Assembly: GCA_963920575.1 (NCBI GenBank)
Contig: OY986967.1
Span: 10,286,061 to 10,350,060 of the forward strand
From: Narthecium ossifragum
Lineage: Eukaryota > Streptophyta > Magnoliopsida > Dioscoreales > Nartheciaceae
Direction of reading: 5' to 3'
Length of the DNA stretch: 64,000 bases
The translations under genes were made by a program, and so were the position numbers. Under the pieces are notes generated by a model. The model did not search any database and was not told where the DNA came from. It worked only from the letters and a program-made list of their open reading frames with translations. This document shows positions 10,514 through 22,499 of the stretch, piece after piece. The first letter of the stretch is position 1, and the number at the start of each line of letters is the position of its first letter.

Positions 10514-13313
10514 CTGGGAGTGACAAGTTGGCTAGATTCGCGGGAACCTCGACTAGCCTGACCTCGAAGGCTCTTTGGAAGACTGGGTCATCGCCAAGCT
10601 CCTCATTGATTTGATCATGCTGCACTACACCTTGGTTCACTAGCACGATGTGGAGGAGCATCGAGCATTGCGGGCACATAGCATCTCGAAGGGCATCGAG
10701 ATCGGACGCCAGTAGTACCATGAATGGTGCCTGCTTGGTCGGAGGGGGGAATACTTCCTGAGGTGTGTCGAGCATGGCCTGTGGGTGGTCCCATACTAGA
10801 ATCGGACGGGGAACCTTCGGATGCTTAGCCACTGGCTTCAAAGTTGACTTTGGGAGGATGTGCCCTGTCTTAGTGATACGCATGGCTTGACTTTGTTCTT
10901 TGGTTAGAGTCAGCTTCTGTTCCACCGTCATCTGTCCGACGAAGTTACGAAATGCATGACAGGAGTCAATAGTGTGGCTGTCTGACAGATGCCACATGCA
11001 CTTTCCCCTGTACACTTTCTCGGAAAAGTACGGGGCTAGGAGCCACTTAGCCATCATGAGTTCTTTGAATAACTCGTTGGCTACCTGCCAGTAGCGTGCA
11101 CAGCGGGATGCGATCTGTACTGCCTGTAATTTTGAAGTCAGGTCAGATATCTCAATAACATTAGTTTCAATATAAGATGCGCTAAACGGGTGACTATCGA
11201 CTTTGGTTTTAGGAGGTGGATCAACGAACTTGAGTTCGCTGGCCTCGATTCTATCTTGGATGGTATTGTGAAAAACCACGCAGTTGTTGGTGGAGTGAGT
11301 TAACACTTCGCGCCATTTGCAGAATTCTTTTCACTTCAATTTATCTGGATCTGGAATCTGATGTCGGAGTTTGATGCGTTTGTTAGCCACCAACCAATCA
11401 AAAATTTTATCGGCCTATGCTATATCGAAGGAGTACTTGCGCGTTCCTTCTTGCATTGATTTAGGAGCCTCGATGTTGAGTCGGGTTAACGGCTCACACG
11501 TCAATGGATTGCCCTTTTTGAACTCGGCCTGGTCAACCTCCGGGTTGTCAAGCTCCTGGTGGTAGGTACCATGCGAGGATCTCTTCCGAGAAGATTCTTC
11601 TCGGAGCATCTGCTTGTACCTCGAGGCCCTCTCGGACAGCTCGAATAGATCATTAAATACCATTCCCTCAAACTTCTTTCGAAGCTCGAAGTCTAGTCCG
11701 TCCTGGGCCTGTTTGACGAATTCAAACTCAAGGAGGGGAGTCTTGCACCTGATCTTGGCTCGGCGGAAATGGGAGATGAACTGCTCTGCCGTTTCCCTAG
11801 ACTTTTGTCGAATCTGAGCGAGATCTGCCATGGAGAACCCCTGGTCGGTCTTTGAGAAATAGGCCTGGAACTGGCTTTGTAAGTCAGCCCAGGTGAAGAT
11901 AGAATTCTGGGGAAGATTGATATACTAAGTGAAGGCCGACCCGGTGAGGGATGTATGGAAGATTTGGAGCTTAAGGAAATCATTGTCCCCATACTCGCGA
12001 CATTGGCAAGTGAATCTCGTCAGATGTTCTAAGGCCGACATGTCGTTGTCCCCTGAGAAAAAGGTGAATTCCGACATCCTAAAGTTGTGCGGATAAGGGT
12101 GTTCCCTATCTATGTACTACGGGTATGGCTTCCGGAGTGTGAGTCGATCAACTCGAGGGATCCGGGGGTCCATACAACTGCTCGACTACTTCAGCGATGT
12201 AATCCACCTCGAGTCGAGGGAGTTCGGGACCGGGTCTTTCCCAGTTGTGATGTGGTGGTCTCAGAGGTGGGCCTCTCCAATATTCATTACTCCAGTTATG
12301 CTATTGGGGTTGCTCAGGATGCTCTCGAACATAATATGATCCCGATTGGCCTCCGGGGGGAATCTGTTGCCCCCAAGGGTGTGCGAATTGGTCAGGTGGC
12401 ATCCCCGGCTGCCCCCTTTGTCCTGTGGGGTATGCACTTTGATGGGGGTAATTTCCCACATAGCCAGCCAGCCCATTTTGCCCCCCAGGGTAACCTGTTG
12501 TGTGTTGTGGGCCTCTGGGGTGACCGAGTGGGATCTGATGCCCGTTTGGAATTCCCGTCAGACCGGGTCGCCTCGGAGGGTAACCGGCTGGAGGGTCCGA
12601 GCTTTCTTCATAATCCCGAGTCGCCATGCAGTACGAAGCGGGTGCCCACGGCCTTCTCCCTCTAGCATTTTCCATGGGCGAGTTCGCCCCTCTCGGGCCC
12701 ACATGCACTTGGGGGTAGCCATTCAAGGTTGGCTGTGAATATCCCAAACGTGGGGGTTGTGTGCTCGAACTAGGATGTTCGTCCCTCGAGGGATAGTTCG
12801 GGTGCCATCCGTGGGTATGGCCGCGGAGCCAGATCGGAATATTTCATTATGAACCTTCCGGTTGAGCTCGGTGTGCTTGTCAAGGATGGGTTCCATCCCG
12901 ACCACCACTTCCTTGGCTACTTGCTTGGCAAGAGTAGTAATCTCGAAGAACGTGTGAGTGATCTCTTGAATTACCCTATTGGCATGGAGGTTAGTCCTAT
13001 CAGTGGTGATAACTCCCGTCTCAGAGAGGGTCTGGCAGATTTGCGCTGAGGACTGTTTCTGGGAACCTTTGGCCTTGTCAATCTCTCCCATGATTTCTTG
13101 TATGTCTTGAGCCACCAATTCTCCGGCATCTATCCGGGCTGATTGATGTTGAGACTCGAGGGCAGTGGACACTCGGTCTAATTTCTCTGTGAGCGCCACA
13201 AGCAGCCCCTTGATTTCTCCCATGACCTTCCACAATTCATCATCGGCCATTTGACTTTGCGGTTGCCGCGGACCGTCGCCAGGCATGTTCGGGGTCAGGG
13301 TCAACATGTACAT
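10514..13313 (-). pseudogene. Tat-type Ty3/gypsy gag
   Basis: Minus-strand gag remnant from a likely start at 13313. In order: an N-terminal alpha-helical segment with coiled-coil character (about 13240-12870); a Pro/Gly/Gln-rich linker (12747-12301); a retrotransposon gag core (about 11960-11560, with TWADLQSQFQAYF and REYKQML-like segments, FISHFRRAKIRC, LFELSERASRYKQML); and a later segment at 11306-10514 with a Cys/His motif of the form CMWH...SHTIDSCHAF. Several frame breaks (near 12300, 11990, 11410, 11310) show it is dead. It ends where the copy C LTR is inserted. The function in a live element would be the capsid/nucleocapsid precursor. Confidence 0.82.
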
Positions 13314-14338
13314 TAATCAACGCCCTTTTCCCGATTCGAACATGCACGACTCTGGTTGCAAAAAAAATAATAGATAATTGGTGTTTACACCATATTTGTG
13401 TAACTTGTTGATTGGTACACCACTATCCTTAGATTTAAGGTGTAAACACCATTTTATGTCAGTTATGGACAGTTATGATTAGTTATGTATTTCTGATGAC
13501 TTTTTTTCCCTTATGTTAACCAAAACCCTAATTACAGCCTTCTCTTTTCTCTTTTCTTTTTTTCAGTTTCCTTTTTTCAATTTCTTTTTTTTTCTGATGT
13601 CTTTTTTACCCCTATGTTTAAATCCTAATTCCAGCATTCTCTTTTCTCTTTTCTCTTTTTTTTTTAATTTTCTTTTTTCAATTTCTTTTTCAGTTTTCTC
13701 TTTTCAGTTTTCTTTTTTCTCTTTTCCCTTTGCTCTTTTTCTCTTTGGTGTTCATGAGTATTCTCTTTTATCTTTTTCATTGATGTCTTCGTTAATGTTC
13801 ATGGATGGATTGCATTGCAGTATTCTCTATTCTCTATTCTCTTTTATTTTTTATCTTTTAGTCCATCGTAGCATCGTAGCATCGCTGCATCAGTATTCTC
13901 TATTCCCTTTTCCCTTTTCCCTTTTCTCTTTTCTCTTTTCTCTTTTCTCTTTTCTCTTTTCTCTTTTAGTCCATCGTAGCATCGTAGCATCGCTACATCT
14001 TCCCCATTGCAGCATCGCCGCATTGCCATCACAACATCCTCCACCTCTCCATCGCAACATCCTCTGCCTCCGCGTCGTAGCTACCATCGGTCCCACCGCC
14101 ATCGCGCTGCCACTGCTGATCAACGCTTGGGAGGGAGAGGAGCGGCGGCGGTCGAGAGCCTTGAGGTCTTCGAAGGCCGGCGGATTTGGATCTGGGAAGG
14201 ATAGGAGTAGCAGCGGTCGGGGGCGCCGGATTTAGGCTGGGGACGCGGTTAACGTTGGATCTGGGGCAGCGACGCCGGAAGGGGGGTGGAGGCGGCCGGA
14301 TCACGGCGGCGGACGCCGGATCAGGTCGGGTGGCGCCC
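13314..14338. other. Pyrimidine-rich and simple-repeat stretch
   Basis: No gene is supported. From 13500 to 13800 the plus strand is almost all T and C. A 7-bp repeat occupies 13904-13968. A motif of repeated CATCGTAG units occurs at 13859-13893 and again at 13967-14001. The last 300 bp are GC-rich up to the assembly gap. Part of it is probably the 5' leader or LTR of the Tat-type element, but its LTR boundary could not be located. Confidence 0.5.
13904..13968 (+). repeat. Tandem heptamer (CTCTTTT)n
   Basis: About nine units of a 7-bp repeat, first CCCTTTT then CTCTTTT, without interruption. It is flanked on both sides by the same CATCGTAGCATCG motif, indicating a larger duplicated unit of about 108 bp. 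Confidence 0.85.
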
Positions 14339-14538
14339 NNNNNNNNNNNNNNNNNNNNNNNNNNNNNNNNNNNNNNNNNNNNNNNNNNNNNNNNNNNNNN
14401 NNNNNNNNNNNNNNNNNNNNNNNNNNNNNNNNNNNNNNNNNNNNNNNNNNNNNNNNNNNNNNNNNNNNNNNNNNNNNNNNNNNNNNNNNNNNNNNNNNNN
14501 NNNNNNNNNNNNNNNNNNNNNNNNNNNNNNNNNNNNNN
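14339..14538. other. Assembly gap (200 N)
   Basis: A run of exactly 200 N, the usual placeholder for a scaffold join of unknown size. It lies about 210 bp upstream of the BSD gene start codon, so the promoter of that gene is incomplete in this assembly. Confidence 0.99.
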
Positions 14539-14750
14539 GGATAAGTCTAGTATATGGTGCTGAGGCCCCTTCCCTCAGAAAAAAAAACCCTTGCATTTGC
14601 GTTCCAACCCCTGTTCTTTTTACTATTCACAGGAAACAGAGGCGGAAAGAGAGAGAGTCCACGACTCGATACACGCAAACCCTAAAAGAAAACTCCAACC
14701 TTTTGCACCAACCTCCAACATCATCAGCGATCGATATCGGCGTCTCCACC
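14539..14750 (+). promoter_or_regulatory. 5' leader / proximal promoter of BSD gene
   Basis: These 212 bp separate the gap from the start codon. The stretch from about 14635 to 14750 is rich in A, G and C with AGAGAGAG and CAACC motifs typical of plant 5' leaders. The start context CCACCATGGCG (ATG at 14751) is close to the preferred plant initiation context. No clear TATA box is visible; it may lie in the gap. Confidence 0.4.
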
Positions 14751-15180
14751 ATGGCGAGGGGCCTCCGCGGCGTGAGGGCCGACCTCTCCGAGCTCTTGCG
14801 CAGTATCGTCGACGTCACCTGCTTCCTCGGTCCCCTTCTTGCCGCCGCCGCCGCCCGGCAATCCGACTCCCCTCCGCCATCCCCCCGCCCTCGTTCCCGC
14901 GTTCTCCGCGGGGTCCTCAACGATCTTGCCGAGATTGGGGGCAGCTTTAGGGCAGGGCTCTCTAGACTCTCGGGTGGCATCCCAAACAGAAAAGCTGGTA
15001 GCGACGAGGGCGGAGATGCTGATGGTGGTGTTGGTGATGATGGTGCTGTGGATGATGATGGTGTTGGACTGAAGGGTTCGATGGGAGTTTGTGGGGTGTC
15101 GGAGGATGTGATCGAATTCGTGGGGGATCTCGTGGCGTGCCCTGACTCTTGGCTCGAGTTCCCTGTGCCTCTCGATGACG
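14751..15180 (+). CDS. BSD gene exon 1
   Basis: 430 nt, GC-rich, ending GATGACG before the donor GTAGGA. It encodes residues 1-143 plus one base. The high GC content relative to exons 2 and 3 is common for first exons of monocot genes. Confidence 0.85.
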
Positions 15181-18100
15181 GTAGGAATATTTATTCTCTT
15201 TTGCTCTCATTTGTTGCTCCTTGTACTTATAGGATTGAGATTTTCTGGATTGGGAAGTTGTGAATTGTGTTTGTTTGATCGTTGCCAATTATAGAAATTG
15301 TAATTTCTCGTGTATTGACATTAATGCCTTTTTCTAGTCGAACTTGAGAATTCTTGAAAGGTTGACAACTTGAAAGTGGGCTTCATGTATGTTTAAAATG
15401 CATTTTTTTCTTCTAATGTTGTTTCAGGCTGGATTATTCTCTTTGCTACCACTTTGCTACTAAGTGGTCGATTGGGCTTTAAACCAATTTAGTATTATGG
15501 GCCTTATGGCAATTGTGGTTGTTTAAAATCTTCAGTTTGAAGACCGAGAATTTGTGTGATTTAGGTTTATTTGGTGCTCGATTGGGCTTTAAATTTATTT
15601 AGTGTGGGTAATTTGGTCATAGAGTGCTTTAGTTTGAAGATGGAAAAGTTGCAATTTGGATGATATACTCGGTGCAAATTCTGAGCAAGGACTCTCCCTA
15701 AGTGTGCATTAGCATGAGCTGGATCAGAATTCTGGCATGATTCCTTGATTGAATTATTAATTTATTTCTTTCATGATTTGTGGATCGGCCTTCATTTAGT
15801 ATACTTTAATTTAGGGAGACTAGATATAAAATATAAATGCTTATGGTTCACACGGTATTGGTAGGTGTATAAATATAATTGGAGAAACTAACTATAGTTG
15901 TTCAAAGGTTCTACCTAGAGAGATTCCAAATAGGGAGTATACAAGATGATTTGAGAACCAGTGTACTACCAGCAAATAATGAACTATGGAAGTGTGAGAC
16001 TGTTTTGAACTGAACTCGTGTTTGTTAGGCATCAATAAAATGAATTTGATAAATTAGCTTGCTTTTGAAAAAGCTGCCCATGCTGTCGCTTAGGTGCCCT
16101 CCTAAGGCTAGGCAATCCCCAAGCATGTTGCCGGGGCCCAAAAGTGGGCTCTGAAGACACCTAGGCACCCTCTAGGCCCCATAATTTGTCCATTTATGTT
16201 GCTTACTAGTTTTTTCTTCCCAAAATCGGGTTTCGCACCTTGGCTCAATTTCGTTATGACATCGAAGACTTGAATGAAAAATCTTTCTATGTTCTCACCT
16301 GTGTCTAAACCCTGAGGAATCTAAATCCTGACAATTGATGGGTGCTGCGAAGCTTTTGTTGTTGGAAAAAAAGAGACTGTTGTTTATCCCCTTTTTGCAT
16401 AGTTTTTCCTGTTTTCTACTTTCACCGTCTTTTCTGTCTGCTTTTTTTGGCTGAAGATCCGACTGCTCACTTGCAGTTGGCTGGTTGGTGCCCTGTTATA
16501 GCTGCGTCTGTAGATGTGGCTGGGATAATGGTCATGGCTTATGGATGCTACAGCGGCACCTGTGGTCATGTTTCAGTTGTTGTTATGTGCCTGTGGTTTT
16601 TTTGTGGTTGATATGGCTGCACTTCCCTAGGCCACCCCTAGTGTTGATGTGCTAGGCGGTCTCCAGGCCACCTGCCTGAACTCCTAGTGCCTTTTAGACT
16701 ATTTAAATTTGGAAAAGCTGAATTTAAGTTTATAAGTGCTTCAATGTCACACGAACATCGTTAACTAGGAAACGTTTAGGATAAGATACCACATTTAGTA
16801 CTAAGAGAGAGGAAAACTGTGCAAGTGAAGGACAGAGAGTTGTCAATTTTCGTATGATGAATGTGATATTTGTCTAAAGTGTTAATTATGAAAGAAGTGG
16901 ATTGCATCCAAGGAGATTCTCGTGAATCATTATGGTTTTAAATTAATTGCGTGTAAGATAACCTTATTATCATATGCTAAATTAGGTCAAATACATTTTA
17001 AAAAGTGGTTTTTCTTTCGCTTAGGATATTATCTATCCTTGAGCCAGTGACATGACCAGCATCTCATTTACTTGAACCACTGTAATGCGCTCATTTTAGG
17101 CAAATAACTAACAAAGTTTGGTTATGTTACCAACAAAAATATGCCACCTCATCATTATCAGCAGTTTGTCGTTGTCGTATGGGGATTGTGGTCCAAGGAT
17201 TGCCATACCGGCTGGTACGGGTGCGTATCGGCTTGTATTTACCTAGCCGGTGGTGAACCGGCATGAAAAACCACCCTATACCGGTTTTGGGGTGAACTGG
17301 GGGTGTGCTGGCCGAAACTATAGAGTCTATAGTTTTCGCCGGCACGTTCGCCGGCACGCCACGGTTCGTACCGGTTTCGGATGGTACATATCAGTTGAGG
17401 TAAAAAAATGAGAACAAGGAAGGAGAGTGGAAGGATGAGACGAGAGGAGGAGAGTAGAGAAGGAGAAGGTGTCGATGTCGTCGCTGTTGTTGGGGAGAAC
17501 CGTCGCCGTCGTTGCTTCGCTCGTCAAGGAGAGAGCTTGAAGGAGGTTGCGAGCTTGTGAGGAGAAGGATCGACAGCGGCGAGTGCAAAAGATAGGGCTA
17601 GGGTTAGGAATTAGGATAGATTAGTAAATATAAACGCTACCCGTTAACACAATGCAATATATATAAAAGAAAAGGCAAAGAAAAACTAGTCTAACCCCAA
17701 AATCACGGGTTATCCTCCCCGATGACGTTCGCATCTCTTCTCGCCTACTGACGATGCGTCTTCATCGGCCTTTCTTCTCCCGGCAATGATCCTCCATCGG
17801 ATCTCCATCTTCTCCTTTTTCTTCTTCTTCTATCGGTCTTTCTTCTCCCATGTTAGCTTCATTGCATTTTCCTTCCCCAATAATTGAAGGAAATAGACCT
17901 TTGCAAGTGGCACGGCCCCGTGCTAGTCCGGTATGGGCCGTACCAGCGGTACGTACCATGCCGGCAGGTCATCGGCTCAGCGCGTACCATCGGGACGAGA
18001 ATCATTGCCGTGGTCCCTTTTAGTATATAAGGTGCTGATGATTTGCACATATGTAGAACTACATGGTACGGCAAGGAAATGCTTTTTGGGGTTCAATGAA

Positions 18101-21100
18101 TAGGAAATCCCATTTATATTTTTTGAAATTTTATGTTGTAATATGCTTCTGTTTACATCTTAGGTTTGTTCTATGGATAACAGTAGTCATGATGAAAATG
18201 TTGGATAGAGTTGGAGCAAGACCTTTTGTTGTGCTATCTGTATGACTATGAACAGATTATTAGCGTTGCTAATTCTAAATCAGGTGGTGGACTTGACTAC
18301 AGTGCCTATTATAAGGAAAATAACTTTTTTAGCATCAAATATTACTTTTGCACTATGTTTCATATCATTGATAAGGAAGATAGAGGAACCCAAGGTCAAA
18401 AGCCAATTGGACATGTCATCTACTCTTTACGAATAAACCTTGACAATTTTTTGTTTAAGCTTCTGATTGAATTGTTTCATATTTAAATAGAATTACGGCA
18501 AGCAAGTATGTTAATGAAAATATTCTTGTATATAAGATGCATGAACTTCAGGCATAGTTTATATATGAGTAGAAGGATCTTCTTTTATGCTTGCATTTCA
18601 TCGGTAGGTAAGTTTCTAATTTGAATGTTTATAGGATAATTTAGTGAAATGCTAATTGAATGTTTTATATACCTAAGTTGTAGTCTTATTTGCAGAGTTT
18701 GACATCTCTCCTCCTCAAAGGGAGCATATGACAACTGTTGAAAAATTGGTTCCTAGTTTAGCTGTTCTTAGAATGAATCTTTGCCCAACTTACATGAGTG
18801 AAGAAAGTTTTTGGAAGATATACTTTGCTCTATTGCATCCTAGTCTGAGTAAGCATGACTCAGATATTTTATCGACCCAGCAGGTAAGCATTAAGTTATG
18901 CAAATTACATTTGGATCTGGCTTTTACATGCTTTAATCCTATTATTTGCAATGCTGTTATATTTCTCATGTTAACTGTTAGCTGAGGTTCTCACAGTTTC
19001 ATGTTTCATAGACAAGCACTAACTGGTATGCTGAGTAGCAACTTTCTATGTTATTTGTTTTTAATAAAGTAGCTTAGATATAGGTTTATTAGCAACATCA
19101 TTATTCTTCTCATTCACTTATCATTGATACTTGCATAGTGTATAACTCTCCTCTTAACACTCCAACTTTTAGTTGAAATCTCGAAGCTCACTTGTGTTGG
19201 TCTTTTGTTCTCCCGAACCAAAGTGTCCCAAGATTTTCAGAAAGCTGACATGCTGTATGTTAGATGCTGATTGTAATACCCATAACTTTCGCCAATATTG
19301 GTAAATAGTACTAAGACTCAGATTTTTGCTCAGTTGGGTAGTAAGTTAGCATATGTGATGCTAATGCTAGTGAGTAGTGTTTAGGCTTAGATTTGCACTC
19401 GGTTTAAGTTTTAGTGGTATACAGTTTCTCGCATATGGTGAATAGTGATGGGACTTGGTTTTCTACTAAGACATGTAAACAAGTGCAATACCTTCTAGTA
19501 ATGAGTGGTACTAAAGTTCATATCCACATACCCGTAGGTTGTGACTGTATTTAACACATGCTTGGAGACCTAAATGGTCCCTAGATTATGGTCGCTTAGG
19601 GGAGTGATTAACTATATTAGATGGTATCAGTGGTTTTCAAATCTAATACCCTTACCCACTTAGGTTATCAGTGATATTTGTGCCAAATGGTGGATACTAC
19701 CAAGTTTCAGTGCATTGAAATTGGGTAAACTAAGTGCCAGCTGAGGTGAATGTTGCAAATACTGAGTTCTTCACACACATTAGGAGTGTGTATGATAGAT
19801 ATTAATACAGATTTTGGTGATAAATGGAAGTTTATACCCGTTTAGGTTGGATGGAATTATAGTTCATGCACACGATGTCTAATGGTGTAAAGATTAGTTC
19901 AATACCTATTTCTGATAAAGGTGTCCATAAAACAGGGCAATGTGCAGGATTTAGGCCTTGTGCTATTGCCTAATTCCTGGATGAGTTAAAGCACATTCAT
20001 TTACATGAGTGGTGCCAAAAATCAGTTTGTAGTTGCATCAGAAGGAATATGTATTGGTGCCGATGGTGATATATGGTAACTTGAATCTTAGTTTTGGTGT
20101 GATTGGGTATATTGCATGCCATTTATGATGGAGAGTGAAAGAACCTAGGCTTATATCCTTTTCCTTTTTTGTTTAGTAAGACAAGCCGGCATGATGGTCT
20201 TCACCAAACTTACAGAACTAGCTCTCCCATCATTGTAACCTCTCTTGCTGTCAACTTGCAGCCTTAGCCAAATAGTCCTCTTGCTTGGTAAATATTTTTG
20301 GCATATAGGGGTTATTGATTTGAGTAAATTTAGCCATAAGCCAGGTCACAACCTTCAATGTCTCCTCTAAACCCAAAGGCCAAATAAGATTGCATGCTAA
20401 GAATGCAACCACATCCTTTGAATCAATCTCCAATACCATTCTTTGTTTCCCTTTCACAAACATTTCTTTCAAAGCCATCGTGATAGCTACCACTTCTGCC
20501 ATTTCCGCCATTGACTTAATCTGGCGGCTGCCGAAACTGACCCTCCTGGGAAGAACACCAAAAACCAGCACCGCGGCTTTCACTACCAGAATGAAAGGCT
20601 CCATTGATCTGAACATTAAAACCATCTCACTTCATTTGTGCTTTTGAGGGTAACAATTCATGTTCGGTTGAATGCGCAGTAGCTGAAATTCCTGAACCAG
20701 CATAAAGATATCCTACCTACTGTCTCAACCGGAGCTCGCTGACCATCAAGTAGAAATTTATTCCTGCTCTTTCATATCTACTGGAAAGTATAATCAACAA
20801 TACTTCTTAACCATCTATCTTCCTTCCAGAAGAGTCCTTCTGCAGGACTCTTTGAGAGAACTTGTGATCAGCTTGGATACTAAAGTCTCTCTTGTCCTTG
20901 ACACATATCTCTTCAGTGCAGCAAATCAGAAAAGACATGATTAGAGTACAAATATTTTCAGAAGCAAGACTTAAGGCTCCACAGAAGATTTAAGGAAAGA
21001 ATCTTCCCAGGAAGAGCTTCCAGAGGAAGAGTTATGCTCTAGGTTTATATGCACTTAGAGTGTGAAAGAAGGTTGATTAATGCTAGGAAAAAAAGTTTCT

Positions 21101-21729
21101 TCCGACTTTGGGAAACAATGGGTATGGCGAAAGGTTATCATTGTCAACCACTATGGATATTTTGAATATCTAGCTATTCCTCAGTTTTCGCTGGTATTGT
21201 TTTTCCTTTGAATAATTTTTTTTTGCAGATTGTGGAAGCTATGCGCTTAAGACAAAAGGAGATACAAAGTAGTCTGAATACTCTCATCCGGAGCTCTAGG
21301 CTAGAGACGAGTGATGTGGCCATTAGCAGTGGAGAAGTGAATAATCGAGCTCAGGAGAACACATTGATTAGCCCCCAAACGTTAGAGGCAGATATTGATC
21401 AACCATTAACACACAGCTACTTGGATGCATCATATGGCCCCAGAAAGCATTACAAGAGCAGTGAAGATGACATTTCATGGAGTGATATGGAAGAGGATGG
21501 CCGTCTTATTTTACTGAACAAGTACATGAACTCACTTTCACCTGAGGAACTTTCTATCCCTCAATCCAGATCTGTAGGTAATTGGGCTCGGTCGAGAAAA
21601 AGATTTTATTCTGGTGGTCCTAGTAAAACAACGGCTCATAAATTTCACAAGAAATCAGTGGATGAAGGGTCCAGTGATTGGCAGAATGTTGAAGATTCTG
21701 ACTTTGAAATTGTAGAGCGCTTGAGTTAG
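14751..21729 (+). CDS. BSD domain-containing protein, three exons
   Basis: Intact spliced gene for a 372-residue protein. Exons are 14751-15180, 18696-18883 and 21229-21729; the introns start GT and end AG, and the phases match (a Glu codon is split G/AG at the first junction). Residues 1-80 are a hydrophobic, Arg/Pro-rich region, followed by a Gly/Asp-rich linker (about 84-110). Exon 2 and the start of exon 3 form the BSD domain (about 150-215), recognisable by LVPSLAVLRMNLCP and ESFWKIYFALLHP with the conserved Phe-Trp pair (F182, W183). The C-terminal part is acidic (SSEDDISWSDMEED near 283) and ends in a DWQNVEDSDFEIVERL block found in plant BSD proteins. BSD domains occur in TFIIH p62-type, synapse-associated and DOS2-like proteins; the role of the plant family is poorly defined. 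The start codon is chosen from its context and the first in-frame ATG of exon 1. Confidence 0.88.
15181..18695 (+). other. BSD gene intron 1
   Basis: A 3515-bp intron with no exon-like coding inside. Two repeat-like zones can be seen: about 16080-16700, with degenerate CTAGGC/GCCTAGG words in both orientations, and about 17180-18000, rich in GTACCGG and CCGGTAC words. These look like old DNA-transposon remnants, but no terminal repeats or target duplications could be fixed. Confidence 0.7.
17180..18000. repeat. Degenerate GTACCGG-rich repeat in intron 1
   Basis: Both ends of the segment (17195-17400 and 17910-17995) carry many GTACCGG/CCGGTAC words partly in inverted orientation, with a purine-rich middle. 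The pattern suggests a decayed terminal-inverted-repeat element. The boundaries are approximate. Confidence 0.35.
18696..18883 (+). CDS. BSD gene exon 2
   Basis: 188 nt between the acceptor TTATTTGCAG and the donor CAG/GTAAGC. It encodes residues 144-206, most of the BSD domain including the Phe-Trp pair. Confidence 0.88.
18884..21228 (+). other. BSD gene intron 2
   Basis: A 2345-bp intron. Apart from the minus-strand RNase H remnant at 20251-20625, nothing recognisable is present; 19000-20240 shows no repeat or coding structure. Confidence 0.7.
20251..20625 (-). pseudogene. LINE-type RNase H remnant
   Basis: Minus-strand open stretch of 124 codons inside intron 2 of the BSD gene. It resembles the RVT_3-type RNase H-like domain found at the C terminus of plant LINE polyproteins and in stand-alone 'putative ribonuclease H' genes. 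Seen are AEMAEVVAITMALKEM with the expected Glu and MVLEIDSKDVVAFL with the expected Asp, followed by a QEDYLAKAA end matching the NxxADxLAK-type terminus. The first Asp of the active site and all upstream RT are absent. It is a fragment, antisense to the host gene. Confidence 0.65.
21229..21729 (+). CDS. BSD gene exon 3 with stop
   Basis: 501 nt after the acceptor TTTTTTTTGCAG, in frame from the end of exon 2, ending in TAG at 21727-21729. It encodes residues 207-372. An untranslated region follows; a possible poly(A) signal region is near 21865, but no cleavage site can be assigned. Confidence 0.88.
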   Translation: MVEAMRLRQKEIQSSLNTLIRSSRLETSDVAISSGEVNNRAQENTLISPQTLEADIDQPLTHSYLDASYGPRKHYKSSEDDISWSDMEEDGRLILLNKYMNSLSPEELSIPQSRSVGNWARSRKRFYSGGPSKTTAHKFHKKSVDEGSSDWQNVEDSDFEIVERLS

Positions 21730-22499
21730 CAGTTGGTTCAGTGATACATTGTCCATTCTTCTCTGTTTCGGTTCTCTCCTCTTTCATGCTTGGAACTTGT
21801 AAATGAAGCAAAATGCACCTCATTAATCTTACAAAAGGCTTACACTTTTGGATGCCTTTTTTTATGTAAATAATTAAATTTTAGGGCTGGGTCAAGCAGT
21901 TGGTGATAGACAGGTTGGGCAATGCCTCGTTATCCCCGGATGGTCCAAAAGAGTTATTTTCAGATGATGCTTTAATTGAGTTTCATTGGTTTCATTGATT
22001 ACATTGATTTCATTGATTAAATGACTCATATCTCTCTTTATTGTGTTTGTGGCATGTTTTTGATTTAGCTGACATGGCTCTTAACATAAATTTTTCGCAG
22101 ATTTATGGGCCAATTTTGGATATAACTTACATTTGCTTTGACTTGGCTTTGGGCTTATCTAAGTAAAGAAAAAAACTTACATTTGCTTTGAGGGAGGGAT
22201 GCGTGGTTTGAAAAATTTGCCGCCTTTGTCTTTTTCCTTATCTTAGAAAACTTTTATCTAGCAGTTCCGTAACCTCTTTGTTTTTTACTAAAATGAAGCA
22301 TAACGCAAGCTCGTGATTAAAATGAAGGACAATATATTGTTTTTCCTTGAAAGATCTCTTGATGCCAAGATGATTTCTCCATTGAAAGAATCTCCTGTTT
22401 TCTTAATTTTTTTTCTATACCTGCACTTGCTTATTCCTCTCTTTGTTATTTATTATCTCTTTGATGTTTTTGTAGCATATCATGGGTGATTTCTTTGAA
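21730..22499. other. 3' flank of BSD gene, nothing recognised
   Basis: Probable 3' untranslated and intergenic DNA. No coding or repeat structure was recognised, apart from short AT-rich and TTGATT-like runs near 21980. Confidence 0.5.

Noticed and set aside
13904..13968. Variant telomeric repeat
   Set aside because: The unit is 7 bp, like the plant telomere, but the sequence CTCTTTT lacks the GGG block and is only ~65 bp long.
13513..14235. A 240-codon Phe/Ser-rich membrane protein on the plus strand
   Set aside because: The frame is a by-product of TTTTCTC-type simple repeats, which encode Phe, Ser and Leu without stops. There is no domain and no start context.
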